Assembly (NCBI GenBank): GCA_035772735.1
Contig: JASDFA010000007.1
Span: forward strand, 79,061,501-79,125,500
Length of the DNA stretch: 64,000 nucleotides
Direction of reading: 5' to 3'
DNA from: Datura wrightii
Lineage: Eukaryota; Streptophyta; Magnoliopsida; Solanales; Solanaceae
The stretch's first letter is position 1. Each line of letters opens with the position of its first letter. Below the pieces are notes generated by a model. The model saw only the letters and a program-made list of their open reading frames with translations, made no database searches and was not told the origin of the DNA. Positions 9,830 through 20,227 of this stretch are shown here, piece after piece. Position numbers and translations under genes: made by a program.

Positions 9830-11050
9830 ATGGCGAGCAGACAAGATAAAGGCAAGGGTGCTTCTACCTCAGGCACCGGTAGGAAAAGGATGAGACTGGG
9901 CACCGCAGTCCCAGCTGCACCCGCTGTTCTGCGCGGCCAAGGCCGCCAATACGGAACAAGATGGGTAACCGAGGAAGGAAAGAAATGGTATAATAAGCAT
10001 AAGGAGAGCAAGTACTTCCCGGAAGAACATATTGCACAGGAACCACTCGCACAGGAGTTCCCTCGCATTGTACAGAGAATTGAAGCAGCTGGGCTCAGCT
10101 TTATCTTTCAGGAGCCCAAGGAGTGCAACCTTCACTTGGTCCGAGAGTTCTACGCAAATTGGAACCCGGCCATCAGAAGCCACACAGTGAAAATCAGAGG
10201 GCAGATTGTCACTCTGGAACCCCAGCAGCTGAATGCCATCGTTGGAGCGCGGGACACAGACGCCCACGTTCTCCGCCAGCTAAACATCACCCCATCGTAC
10301 GCCGACATCAGACGTACGTTGTGTGGGGCTCGATCCACAGCCCGATGGAGTAGACATAAGGAGAGGGGTTACCACCAGACGCTGCCTTATTCGCAGATGA
10401 ACAGGGAGGCCAGAATATGGCTGAAGATTGTGTGTTCGTGTTTGATCCCGGGAGTTCATATGACGGACGTGACCCGGGACTGTGTCTGCTTGGTGTATGC
10501 CCTTATGAAAGGGCTTGAGATTAATGTTGGGGCGGTAATAATATCCGCCATGAAGAGAGCCAGACTGCACCAGGGCCACAGATACGGGTTTGGCGGACTC
10601 ATCACCACCTTCCTCCGAGGCCTCGACATTGAGGAAGAAGCCTTGGACTACATTCCGTAGTTGGAGCAGAGGGCCCTCGATGTGACAAAGACTAAGGCCC
10701 CCGACACTACACACGGACCAGTACTGACTTTGGGCGAGCGACATGCTCGTGACGATCAGTACATGGCCCGTATGTTTGGCATGCAGATGCTACAGCTACG
10801 GATTGGTGGGAGACCAGCCACCGAGGAAGAATTATGGCAGCTGGAGCTGGACTACCCCTTTGGCGAGAACGCCAGAGCCTTATGTCGGGTGGGACCAGCC
10901 TTCGTGGAGTCGACGGATGACGATGTCCCTACTGGTGAGGAGACGCGTCGGGAGGACTCCGATGTGGAGTCCGATGACGACGATGGAGCTGATTCAGACT
11001 TGGGCGATGAGGCCGCAGCACTGGATGAAGAAGTCGAATATTTTGACTAA
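9830..11050 (+). pseudogene. ORF2 of element A, 'putative plant transposon protein' type, one nonsense codon
   Basis: 406 codons from ATG at 9830, the same length as the intact B copy. It has a basic, Ser/Thr/Gly-rich N-terminus. The central domain contains LHLVREFYANW followed by a VKIRGQIVTLE segment, characteristic of the plant-specific family that Pfam calls putative plant transposon protein (recognised from memory, not searched). A Cys-rich helical part (about residues 200-250) and a strongly acidic tail rich in Asp/Glu follow. A TAG at 10658-10660 replaces a Gln codon of B (CAG to TAG). There is no signal peptide or membrane segment, so it is not an envelope-like protein. Its role in the element is unknown. 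Confidence 0.8.
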
Positions 11051-11094
11051 TCAGGGAGTTCCACCACCCGAATTTTTTGTGTTGTAATTTTTGT

Positions 11095-11130
11095 GAACAC
11101 TGGGGACAGTGTTCGATTTAAGTGTGGGGT
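11095..11130 (+). promoter_or_regulatory. Hairpin plus internal PPT-like tract, element A
   Basis: Perfect 8-bp stem GAACACTG / CAGTGTTC with a GGGA tetraloop (11095-11114), then TTTAAGTGTGGGGT (11117-11130). The purine tract matches the true PPT at 12931. Homologues are at 18919-18961 (B), 49698-49731 (F), 33433-33465 (D) and 62167-62199 (I). Confidence 0.8.
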
Positions 11131-12908
11131 GGGGAGTAGCTAGGTGCTGGGACTTGGGCTCTAATTTGCTGTATGTTTTTCCTTGGTTTGGATGAATGTT
11201 TGTGCTTTCCCTGTTGTGAACTATTTGGTGATGTATCTGTATATATTTGTTTTGTGGCTAATGATGTGTGTTATGAAAAGTTATGGTTGTCAGTGTAAAT
11301 ATTTTGTAAATAGTTTGTAAATATTTTTTTTTCTATCGAGATGATCGATATTTTTCACAAATTTGCGCGAAAATATTTTGCACTTGTAAATATTTTCTTT
11401 CTATCGAAATGATCGATGTGTTGCAAAATTTTTCGATTTTTATTTTTTGGGTTTCTCGGAGTTTGTTTTCGGTTCTTTTACAGAGAATAGTCCCATTGAA
11501 CCGATGTCATAGTTAGTCACCGTTCCCTATGATGGATGGATGACGACCGTCTTAAGGGAAATGTAGTCGGTAGGAGTAGGATTTTTATTTGTTTTAATTT
11601 TTCTTTGGTGGATTGCATCAATGAACTGTAGTTGCTTATGGTTTCTAAAATTTCGTTGCGTGTTGTAACTGATGTTCAAAATGTGGAAATGATTCGTTTG
11701 AAAGCATGCAATTTGATAAATATGTTGAGTTACCTAGGCTATAGAATTTGATTCAGGATGATTGAGGCTTAATCTTGAATTCATGTAATTGACTAATTAA
11801 AGAGTCTGTGAATGCATCTTGATTCGGGCATGTGCATGAAGTGTGAAGTGAGGTATTGTTATTCCATGCCATTGTGAATTGTCTAGAACTTGCCTGGTGT
11901 GTATACAAAACGAAATGAAGTAGGTGTAGTGTTGGAAAGGATGTAGGCATTTCTTTGTTTTAACCGATAGATTCCATTTTTTTCTTGTCAAATTCTACCT
12001 TTGTATATGTTGTATACCCTAGTCAGCCCGTTGAGCCTTTAGCCGATTTCTTTCTTTCTTTTGTCCAAACTTGTATAAACTAAGCTTTATTCCTTCTTTT
12101 CATTAGCCTTAAAGTCTATACGAAACTCTTAAGCGCTTACAAAGAAAAGACAATGTTTCCCAAAGTGTTAAAGAGTGAAAAGAAAAAGAAAAGCAGAGTG
12201 AAGAAAGAAAAGATGATGTTGAAGAGGCACTTGCTATAATTAAATGATAGTGAGGGTACATGAAAACCCTTTGTTTTGTGTCAAGTGTGTTTGATGAAAT
12301 CGGATGTACGAAAGGAAACCAGCATGAATGAGAGAAAAAGAGGAAAGAGATGAACAATGTCCATAAGTCGATGGGAATGAGTTGAAAAGGCGCTTAAGGA
12401 TGCTAGCGACTATTATTGGCTAATCCAATATATATATACTAGATCCATAGCCCCGTTACAACCCATTAAAGTCCTACGTGATCTTACATTGCATTTCTTT
12501 ATATTAGTGGAGTAATACACTAAGGGCAAGCTTATGGGTCATGACATGAGGCATGTGAATTCTTTTGGGAGAGTCAGTGAAATTAATTTTTGTATGCCCC
12601 TACTTGAATGTTTGTGTGCTGCATGAACATAAAGGGGAAGATTCTCTCGAGTTGTGAGGGCACATGCTTGAGGAAAGATTGATTTTCGTGTCGGATTTCT
12701 TGATTAGCTGATTTGCATTAGTTTGCCGATATCAAGAATCAATTCTTAAAGTCTAGGAAGTCTTGATGTATTAAAGGTCATTGTATTGTACGACCAAGCA
12801 TGTTTTCTTGATGATTTGCAAAAATTGAATAATCGGTATGACCGTAGCGTAAATGGTCGCACCATAGTGACGAAGGTTGGGATGTAATTTGCATGATTTG
12901 TGTATGTG
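11131..12908 (+). other. Long structured 3' non-coding region of element A
   Basis: No reading frame. It holds blocks conserved in order with B, D and partly F, I and K. These are an inverted repeat TTCGGTTC / GAACCGA (11468-11504), a GATGGATGGATGACGACCGT block (from 11531), a TGTCTAGAACTTGCCTGGTG block (about 11879), and TAAGGGCAAGCTTATGGGTC (about 12520). Conservation across divergent families suggests selection on RNA or DNA structure. Confidence 0.7.
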
Positions 12909-12946
12909 TTGTTCGAGGACGAACAAGGATTTAAGTGTGGGGTAAG
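12909..12946 (+). promoter_or_regulatory. Hairpin and polypurine tract of element A
   Basis: Perfect 7-bp stem TTGTTCG / CGAACAA with an AGGA loop (12909-12926). PPT TTAAGTGTGGGGTAAG (12931-12946) directly abuts the 3' LTR. Confidence 0.88.
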
Positions 12947-14393
12947 TGATCTTGGGCAGATTTATATGCCCAAGTGATACTTAAACGTATCATTTTTACC
13001 TTGTTTGTTGTGCAATGTGTATATAATATCATGTAATTGGTAATAAAATGCGAATTTATACTAACCAACATGATTAGCATTTGTTTTGCAGGTAAATGTG
13101 ATTTTTAGGAGCTAAAATGCATGTTGGAACTATATCGGAGTTGGACTTGGATGCGAGCGTGGAAAAGACATTGGAATGCACATTTTATAGGGGCTCCGCG
13201 ATGGAGCCGTGCCACGCTACCATCGCGGTAGCACACTGCCTGAACAGGAATTAAAATGGCAATTTCCAGTGTGCCATCGCGTCAGCTCTGTGGCACGGAG
13301 AGAGGCCTCCGCGTTGGCCTCCGTGCCACGTTGAGGCTAATTTACCGGACCCTGAAATTCCAGTGAAGGTCCGCGTCCACACTGTGTCACGGAGGCAGTG
13401 CTCCGCGTTGGCCTCCGTGACATGTTGCTTGTTATTCCGGGAAAAATTTCCCACGAGTATAAATAGCACACTTAGGTTTATTTTAAGCAGTTTTTAGTTT
13501 TTAGACTGAGTTCAGAAGTGGAGAGCAAGGACGTGGTTTAGGAGCAGTTGAGGAACGATAAAGCTAAGGGATTTCTTCTCTTCTTTTCTTCTTTCTATCA
13601 ATTGTACGTATGATTTACACTCATTTTAGGATGATCAATCCACAAATGAGTGGCTAATTCTCTTCTTTGCTGAGGTTTTGAACATGTGTAGTGAATTTTG
13701 ATTGTAAATGATATGGTTTTCTTCTTCTTCTTCCATGTTGTTCTATTAATTCTTGTTTTTACTGCATTAGTGCTTGGCCAACATTAATGTACATCTAAAA
13801 AGTCCAATTTCACTCGAAAGAGCAAGAAATTGGAAAGTTGTGAATTAATAGGGTATTGTTCTTAGCTTGATTTGGGAAAATTGGGTTTTGATGTTCTTTC
13901 CTGATAGAAATATACTTGAAAGCCGTATTAGTCAATTTAGGAACCGGAATTGTAGTGCTAGGTCATATTTTGCATTTGATCACAGAAATGTAGACGGATG
14001 GTTTATGATTCTAAAGTGAAATTAAATACGAGAGTTTTAATTTCTAGGCGAATGTTCTTGGCTAGCAACATGAAGAAGAGATTAACCAAATTATCATGAT
14101 TATCAAGTTCATTACTTGTTCTTAACCTTGGCATGTTCATATCCATTGTCTAAATTCACAGTAAATAGTGGTTATAAATTGTAGTAGATATAGTTTAGAA
14201 ACAAAAACTCAAGTAACTGTTGGTTACATTGTTGTTAGCATAATTAGAAGTGAAATAGGAATATAGTAAACTAGGCAACTTTACATATCTTGAGCCTCCT
14301 TGGATCGATACTTGGCTACTTAGCCACTTTATTACTTGTTTGACCACGTGCACTTGCGTGTCGATTTTTAACCCATACCGGAACACCCGACCA
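12947..14393 (+). mobile_element. 3' LTR of element A
   Basis: 1447 bp, the same length as the 5' LTR and nearly identical to it, followed by TSD AAGGG. The U3 palindromes are at 13290-13329 (variant arms GTGGCACGGAG / CTCCGTGCCAC, perfect) and 13384-13423 (GTGTCACGGAGG / CCTCCGTGACAT). TATA is at 13458-13465. The LTR ends GACCA where the 5' copy has GAACA. Confidence 0.93.
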
Positions 14394-14984
14394 AAGGGCA
14401 CTCCATGAAGCCGGACCAGCTCCCGAATATATAATTTGGTGTAATAATTTGCTGAATTTGTGGTTTTTTCCGGTAGAGAGTGTGCAGCCTTGGTCAACTT
14501 GTCTACCACCACCCAAATAGAATCATAGTGTCGGCGAGTACGAAGTAGGCCTAACATGAAATCCATATTAATCTCTTCCAACTTCCAAGTGGGAATGCTA
14601 ATACCCTGAATTACGCCTCCCGTCCTTTGATGCTCAACTTTCACCTGCTAACAGTTCGGGCACTTGGCTAGGAATTCTGCAATATCTTTCTTCATGTTGT
14701 TCCACCAATATATTTCCCGCACGTCATGATACATCTTTGTAGTATTCGGATGGACAGAATACCAGGATCCATATGCCTCATACAATATCTGGTCCCTCAA
14801 ATTATCGACATATGGAACACATAAATGACCCTGGTATCGCAGTACACCATCGAACCCTTGGGAGAAAACCTCCACCTTTTGACTTCGAACGACTTCCTTC
14901 ATCTTTACGAAAATTGGTTCCTCATCTTGTCTAGATTTGACATCAACCACCAAGGATAATTCTGATCCATTTTGCACACAACTC
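14394..14984 (-). pseudogene. Element C integrase N-terminal half
   Basis: The minus-strand reading shows the HHCC zinc-binding region (from HLCVPYVDNLRDQIL to LAKCPNC, about 14648-14830). An in-frame TAG then replaces a Gln codon, and the catalytic core start follows (INMDFMLGLLRTRRHYDSIW, about 14500-14580, with the first catalytic Asp in MDF). It is interrupted by A at LHGVPF. The remainder resumes at 4533 downward. It belongs to the same polyprotein as 14985-15778. Confidence 0.85.
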
Positions 14985-15778
14985 CACTATCGGTCGAGTA
15001 GACCAATTTAACTCCCAACCTTGCAAGAAGATGGACATCTTTTACCAAATCTTTCTTTCCCTCATACATATGGGACGCACTTTCCATAGAGAGTCTACTA
15101 AGTGCATCCTCTACCATATTGGCCTTGCCCGAGTGGAAAAGAACAGTCACATCATAGACCTTAAGTAGCTCCAACCACCTTCTTTGTCGAAGATTAAGGT
15201 CTTTCTACGTGAACACATATTGCAAGCTCTTCTGATCCGTTAATACATCCACGTGGACCCTATACAAGTATTGTCTCCATATCTTCAATGAAAACACCAC
15301 TGCGACCACTTCAAGATCATGGGTCGGGTAATTATATTCATAAACTTTCAACTATCTTGAGCCATACACTATCACTTTCCCATGTTGCATCAACACACAC
15401 CCGAGTCCAACTCGCGAAGCATCACAATACACTACAAAGCTATCCATCCCCTCGGGTAGAGTCAGCACTAGTGCTGAAGTGAGTCGGGTCTTAAACTCTT
15501 GGAAGCTTTTCTCACAAGCCTCCGACCATTGAAACTTCACCTTCTTCTAAGTCAAATTGGTCAATGGTGTGGCAATATATGAAAAACCCTCCATAAACCT
15601 CCGATAGTAACCTGCTAAGCCCAAAAAGCTCCTGATATCTGATGGGTCCACCGGTCTAGGCAAGTACTTCACCGCCTCGATCTACTGAGAGTCTACTTCT
15701 ATGCCATCACCTGATACCACACGGCCTAGAAATGCCACCGGGTCCAACAAAAACTCGCATTTACTGAACTTTGCATAC
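14985..15778 (-). pseudogene. Element C RT C-terminus and RNase H
   Basis: Minus-strand fragments include VDPSDIRSFLGLAGYYRRF (RT connection/thumb), then the RNase H domain with VVYCDASRVGLGCVLMQHG (catalytic Asp in YCDAS) and a FHSGKANMVEDALSR segment. Stops and a frameshift interrupt it. It is cut at 15778 by element B within ...AKFSKCEF, and the upstream RT continues at 25549. Confidence 0.85.
15774..15778. repeat. TSD CATAC, left of element B
   Basis: Repeated exactly at 25544-25548. The joined site reads TTGCATACAACT, matching uninterrupted RT sequence in E (near 40388) and H (near 55630). Confidence 0.93.
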
Positions 15779-17196
15779 TATTCGGTCTACGTTATATGGG
15801 TATATAACTACACGCAAGTGCACGTGGTCGAACTAGTAGTAAAGTGGCTTAAGTAAGCCAAGTATCGATCCCACAGGGACTGGGATGAAGTGCAATCTGC
15901 TCAAGTGTACTATATTTCAATTCTAAAAATGCAGACAACAGTGTAACCAAGAGTTTGATATTTTGATTTCTAATAATAATGCTAAGTCTAAAACAATTAT
16001 CTAATGTGAGTCTGAACTATGGATGTGAGCATCCTGAGGTTAAACGAACATGTAAAGAAATTAATTATCGATATAATTTGGTTAGTCTTTTCCTCCGGTT
16101 GCTAGTCAAGAACTACTGCCGATGGATTAAAACTCTCGTATTTAACCCAACTTAAGAATCATGAACCGTCCACCTACATTTCTGTGATTAAACGAAAATT
16201 CATGTTCTAGCCATACAAACCTGGTTCCTAAATTGACTAATATGACCTTTAGGTATATTTCTATCCTGAAGGTAAATCAATTCCCAATTTTCCCAAACCA
16301 AGAAAAGATCATATCTTATTAATTCACAACTTTCCAATTTCTTGCTCTCTCGAGTGAAACCGGACTTTTTAGATATACATTAACGTAGGCCACACATTAA
16401 TGCAGTAAGAACAAGAATCAATAGAACAACCATGGATAAAAAGATGAAAAACCAAAGAATCAATAATCACATTTCATTACAAGTGTTCTTAACCTCAGCA
16501 AGAAGAGGAATTAGCCACTCATTTGTGGATTAAACATAGTTAAATGAGTGTTAAACATACAAACAAGTGAATACAAGAAGAAGGAAAGAGAGAAAAACCC
16601 TGATAATTTCGTCCCTCAACTGCCTGTAACCCACGTTCTTGCTCCACCAAGTCAGAATATTGAAAAATGAACCTAAGTGTTCTATTCATACTAGTGGGAA
16701 TTTTTCCCGGAATAATAAGCAACGTGTCACAGAGTCCATCGCGGAGCACTGCCTCCGTGACATGTTACCGATGCGGACCTTCACTGGAAACTGGGGGTCC
16801 AGGGAATAAGGCCCAACGTGGCACGACATGCAACGCGGAGCCAGGCCACCGTGCCACGGACCCATCGCGAACCCTCACTGGAAATTGGGCGAAAATTCCC
16901 TATCCAGGCAGAAGGCCTCCGCGATGGCAGCATGACATGGCTCCATCGCGGAGCCCCTTTATTTTGTGCTTTCCAATGCCTTGTCACTCACATTCGAGTC
17001 CAAGCCCGATCTCTTCCAACATGCATTTTAGCTTCCCAAAATCACATTTTACCTGCAAAACAATGCTAATCATGTTGGTTAGTATAAATTCACATTTTAT
17101 TACCAATTACATGAGAATGTATAAACATTGATAGATAAACAAGGCTAAAATGACACCTTTGAGTATCACTTGGGCATATAAATTTGCCCAAGATCA
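15779..17196 (-). mobile_element. 3' LTR of element B
   Basis: 1418 bp. The terminal TG is TA at 15779-15780. The TATA box of the other LTR is here TATGAATA (read on minus, about 16681-16690). U3 palindrome arms at 16724-16734 and 16753-16763 have one decayed base each. The LTR-terminal stem CTTGGGCA / TGCCCAAG is at the high-coordinate end (about 17170-17193). Confidence 0.9.
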
Positions 17197-17234
17197 CTTA
17201 CCCCACACTTAAATCCTTGTTCGTCCTCGAACAA
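17197..17234 (-). promoter_or_regulatory. Polypurine tract and hairpin of element B
   Basis: The minus strand reads hairpin TTGTTCG-AGGA-CGAACAA (17217-17234), then TTAAGTGTGGGGTAAG against the LTR. It is identical to element A. Confidence 0.88.
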
Positions 17235-18918
17235 CAATCTTACACGTCATGCCATTTACATCCCAACCTCGCTACTTTGGTTCGACAATTTAGGTTACGG
17301 TCATACCGATTATTCAATACAGCAAATCATCAAGAAAACATGCATGGTCCTATCAATGCAATGACCTTCAATACATCAAGACCTCCTAAACTTAAGAATC
17401 GACTCTCGATATTGGCAAACTCATGCAAATCAGCTGATCAAGACATCCGACACCAAAATTAATCTTTCATCAAGCATGTTCCCTCACAACACAAGAGAAT
17501 TTTCCCCTTTTTGATCATATGAGCTCACACCATTTCAAGCAGGGGCATATAAACACAATTTCGCTCTCTCTCCCAAAAGAATTCACATGCATCATGTCAT
17601 GACCCATAAGCTTGCCTTTAGTGTACTACTCCACTAATATAAAGAAATTTGATGTAAGATCACGTAGGACTTTAACGGGTTGTAATGTAAGCTACGGAAC
17701 TAGTAAATATTGAGCTAGCCAATAATAGCCACTAGCATCCTTAAGCGCCTTTTCAACACATCCTATCAAACTCATGGACATTGTTTCCTTCTTCATCCTC
17801 CCATTCTTGAAGTTTTTCTTTAGTTTGGCCCATCTTATTAAGCACCCTTGACACCACAACAAAGATTATTCATACACCTTCATTATAGTTTATTTATAAC
17901 AATTGCACCTTCAACCTTTTCTTTCCTTCCATCTCTCTGCTTTACTTTCCTTTTCACCATTCTCACTCCTTTGACACTTTGGGAAAATTATTTTCTCTTC
18001 TTAAGCGCTTAAGAGTTTTGGATCGGCTTTACGGCTAATGAAAAGAAAGGATTAAGCTCGGTTTACACTTTTTGACAAAAGAAAAAAATAATAGGCTAAA
18101 GGCTCAATGGGCTGAGTAGGGTATACGATCAAGGTGGGTACGATAATGAAAAATAGGAACTTTCGGTTAAACACAAAGAAATGCCTACATCCTTTCCTAC
18201 AATACACTTCCTTCATTTCGTTTTGTACACACACCAGGCAAGTTCTAGACACTTTACAATAGCATGGAATAACAAAACCTCACTTCACACTTATTGCACA
18301 TGCTCAATTCAAGATGTCTTTACAGACTCTTCAATCAGCTAATTACAGGAATTCAAATATTAAACCTCAATCATACTGAATCGAACTCTATGGCCTAGGT
18401 ATCTCAACATATTTACAAAGTTGCATGCTTTCATATGAATCACCTTTGCATTTTAAATATCACGTACAACACGCCACCATAATTCCGCAACCATAAAGTA
18501 ACTACAAGTTTTGGGATGCAACCCACAAAAGAAAAACAACTAAAAAATAATTGAAAAAAATCTACTCCTAACGACTACATTTCCCTTAAGACGGTCGTCA
18601 TCCATCCATCATAGGGAACGGTCACTAACTAAGACTTCGGTTCAATGGGACCATTCTCGGTAAAAGAACCGAAAACAAACGTCGAGAAACCCAAGAATTG
18701 AAAAAAAAATATATCGATCATTTCAATTTTAAAAATATCGATCAATTCGACAAACAAACATATGTACAAACTCAGCTAACACATTCAGCAACACACAACA
18801 ATTTCACATATATTTACAATAAAGAACAACAGCTTACAATCACAAATCACAGGGTTAGAAAATTTTTTTCACAGGCACAACAACAGATTAGGACATACAT
18901 AACAGCACAGCACCTAAC
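17235..18918 (-). other. Structured 3' non-coding region of element B
   Basis: No reading frame. It carries the same ordered blocks as 11131-12908 of A. These are GATGGATGGATGACGACCGT (about 18590-18610 on minus), the GAACCGAA / TTCGGTTC inverted repeat (18636-18643 and 18666-18673), the TCTAGAACTTGCCTGGTGTG block (about 18230-18250), and the GCAAGCTTATGGGTCATGAC block (about 17599-17618). Confidence 0.7.
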
Positions 18919-18961
18919 TACTCCTACCCCACACTTATCTCGAACACTGTCCCCAGTGTTC
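18919..18961 (-). promoter_or_regulatory. Hairpin plus internal PPT-like tract, element B
   Basis: Stem GAACACTG / CAGTGTTC with tetraloop GGGA (on minus) at 18942-18961, then AAGTGTGGGGTAGG. It lies about 45 nt after the ORF2 stop. It is the counterpart of 11095-11130. Confidence 0.8.
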
Positions 18962-19006
18962 ACAAAAATTAAAATAACACAAAAATTGGGTGGTGGAACT
19001 CCCTGA

Positions 19007-20227
19007 TCAATCAAAGTACTCCACTTCTTCATCAGGTGCTGCTGCTTTCTCTCCCATGTCTGAATCACCCCGGTCGTCATCATCGGACTCCACATCGGAG
19101 TCCTCCCGATGTGTCTCCTCGTCCGTGGGGACATCATCATCCGTGGGCCCTACAAATGTTGGCCCCACTCGGCATAGAGCCCTGGCGTTTTCGCCAAAAG
19201 GGTAGTCTAGCTCGAGCTGCCATATCTCCTCCTCTGTTGCTGGCCTCCCGCCTATCCTCAGCTGGAGCATCTGCATCCCATACATGTGAGCCATATACTG
19301 ATCATCACGAGCATGTCGCTCGCCTAGTGTAAGCACTGACCCATGGGTGGTGTCGGGAGCCTTAGTTTTAGTGACATCTAAGGCCCGCCGCTCCATCTGC
19401 TGGATGTAGTCAAGGGCCTCTTCCTCAACATCTAGGCCCCTCAGGAAGGTGGTGAGTAGCCCACCAAATCTGTATCTGTTTTCCTGATGCAACCGGGCTC
19501 TCTTCATGGCGGAGATAATCACCGCCCCCACGTTGATCTCCAGCCCTTTCATCAGGGCGTACACCAGGCATACACGATCCCAGGTTACATCCGTCATATG
19601 TACCCCCAGAATTAGGCAGGAACAGAAGATCTTAAGCCATATCGTAGCTTCCCTGTTCATCTGTGAATAGGGCAAAGTCTGATGGTAGCCCCTCTTCTTG
19701 TGTCTGCTCCATCTAGCTATCGATCGGGTCCCACACAAGGTGCGTCTGATGTCGGCATATGGTGGAGTGATGTTCAGCTGTCGAAGCACGTGGGCGTCTG
19801 TGTCCCGCACCCCTATGATAGCATTGAGGTGGTGGGGCTCGAAGGTGACTATTTGCCCTCTGATTTTGATGGTGTGATTTCTGAGAGTCGGGTCCCAATT
19901 GGCATAGAATTCCCGAATCAGGTGCAGGTTGCTTTCCTTGGTCTCTTCAAAGATGAAATTGAGCCCGGCTGCCTCGATCCGGTGTACAATCCTAGGGAAC
20001 TCTTGTGGCAACGGTTCCCGTGCTATGTGTTCCTCGGGGAAGTACTTTCTTTCTTTGTGCTTTGCGTACCACTTCTTCCCCTCTTCTGCCACCCACCTGG
20101 TTCTGTATTGGCGGCGTTGGCCACGTGGAACCACTAGTGCTGCTGGGACTGCTGTGCCCAGTCTGATTCGCTTCCTACCGGCGCCAGATGTTGATGCGCC
20201 TTTCCCTTTTTCTTGTCTGCTTGCCAT
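19007..20227 (-). CDS. ORF2 of element B, intact 'putative plant transposon protein' type
   Basis: An uninterrupted 406-aa frame from ATG at 20227-20225. It opens MASRQEKGKGASTSGAGRKR (basic, Ser-rich). The central domain has LHLIREFYANW and IKIRGQIVTFEP, then RDTDAHVLRQLNITPPYADI. A conserved Cys-containing helical stretch (FCSCLILGVHMTDV...VCLVYALMKGLE) follows. The C-terminal part (RHARDDQYMAHMYGMQ...LQLRIGGRPATEEE) ends in an acidic tail. It is very similar to A's ORF2 with no length difference, although surrounding DNA differs much more. An acceptor-like TTGACAG|GTAAA precedes the ATG. The name of the family is from memory, and no biochemical function is known to me. No membrane or signal segments, nor zinc ligands, are apparent. 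Confidence 0.85.
   Translation of the reverse strand: MASRQEKGKGASTSGAGRKRIRLGTAVPAALVVPRGQRRQYRTRWVAEEGKKWYAKHKERKYFPEEHIAREPLPQEFPRIVHRIEAAGLNFIFEETKESNLHLIREFYANWDPTLRNHTIKIRGQIVTFEPHHLNAIIGVRDTDAHVLRQLNITPPYADIRRTLCGTRSIARWSRHKKRGYHQTLPYSQMNREATIWLKIFCSCLILGVHMTDVTWDRVCLVYALMKGLEINVGAVIISAMKRARLHQENRYRFGGLLTTFLRGLDVEEEALDYIQQMERRALDVTKTKAPDTTHGSVLTLGERHARDDQYMAHMYGMQMLQLRIGGRPATEEEIWQLELDYPFGENARALCRVGPTFVGPTDDDVPTDEETHREDSDVESDDDDRGDSDMGEKAAAPDEEVEYFD

Larger units (their letters stand above)
4534..14393 (+). mobile_element. Element A: complete Athila-like element without polymerase (gag-PR + ORF2)
   Basis: Two LTRs of exactly 1447 bp, a perfect 5-bp TSD, a tRNA-Asp PBS and a purine tract define a 9.86-kb insertion in C's integrase gene. 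The interior has gag-protease, a leader, ORF2 and a long non-coding tail. No reverse transcriptase, RNase H or integrase is present between the protease and the 3' LTR, so movement must have relied on another element's enzymes. The LTRs differ at about twenty positions by eye, so the insertion is not brand new. Element B has the same plan, so the missing pol is a family property and not damage to this copy. Confidence 0.93.

Noticed and set aside
10123..10744. Overlapping open frames on both strands over ORF2 of A (and 19682-20264 over ORF2 of B)
   Set aside because: They are antisense or shifted shadows of a GC-rich coding region, with no conservation of their own between A and B beyond what ORF2 imposes.
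9830..11050. ORF2 as an envelope-like gene
   Set aside because: Its position after gag-PR is reminiscent of env-like ORFs in some Athila elements, but no signal peptide, transmembrane helix or glycoprotein-like Cys pattern is visible.
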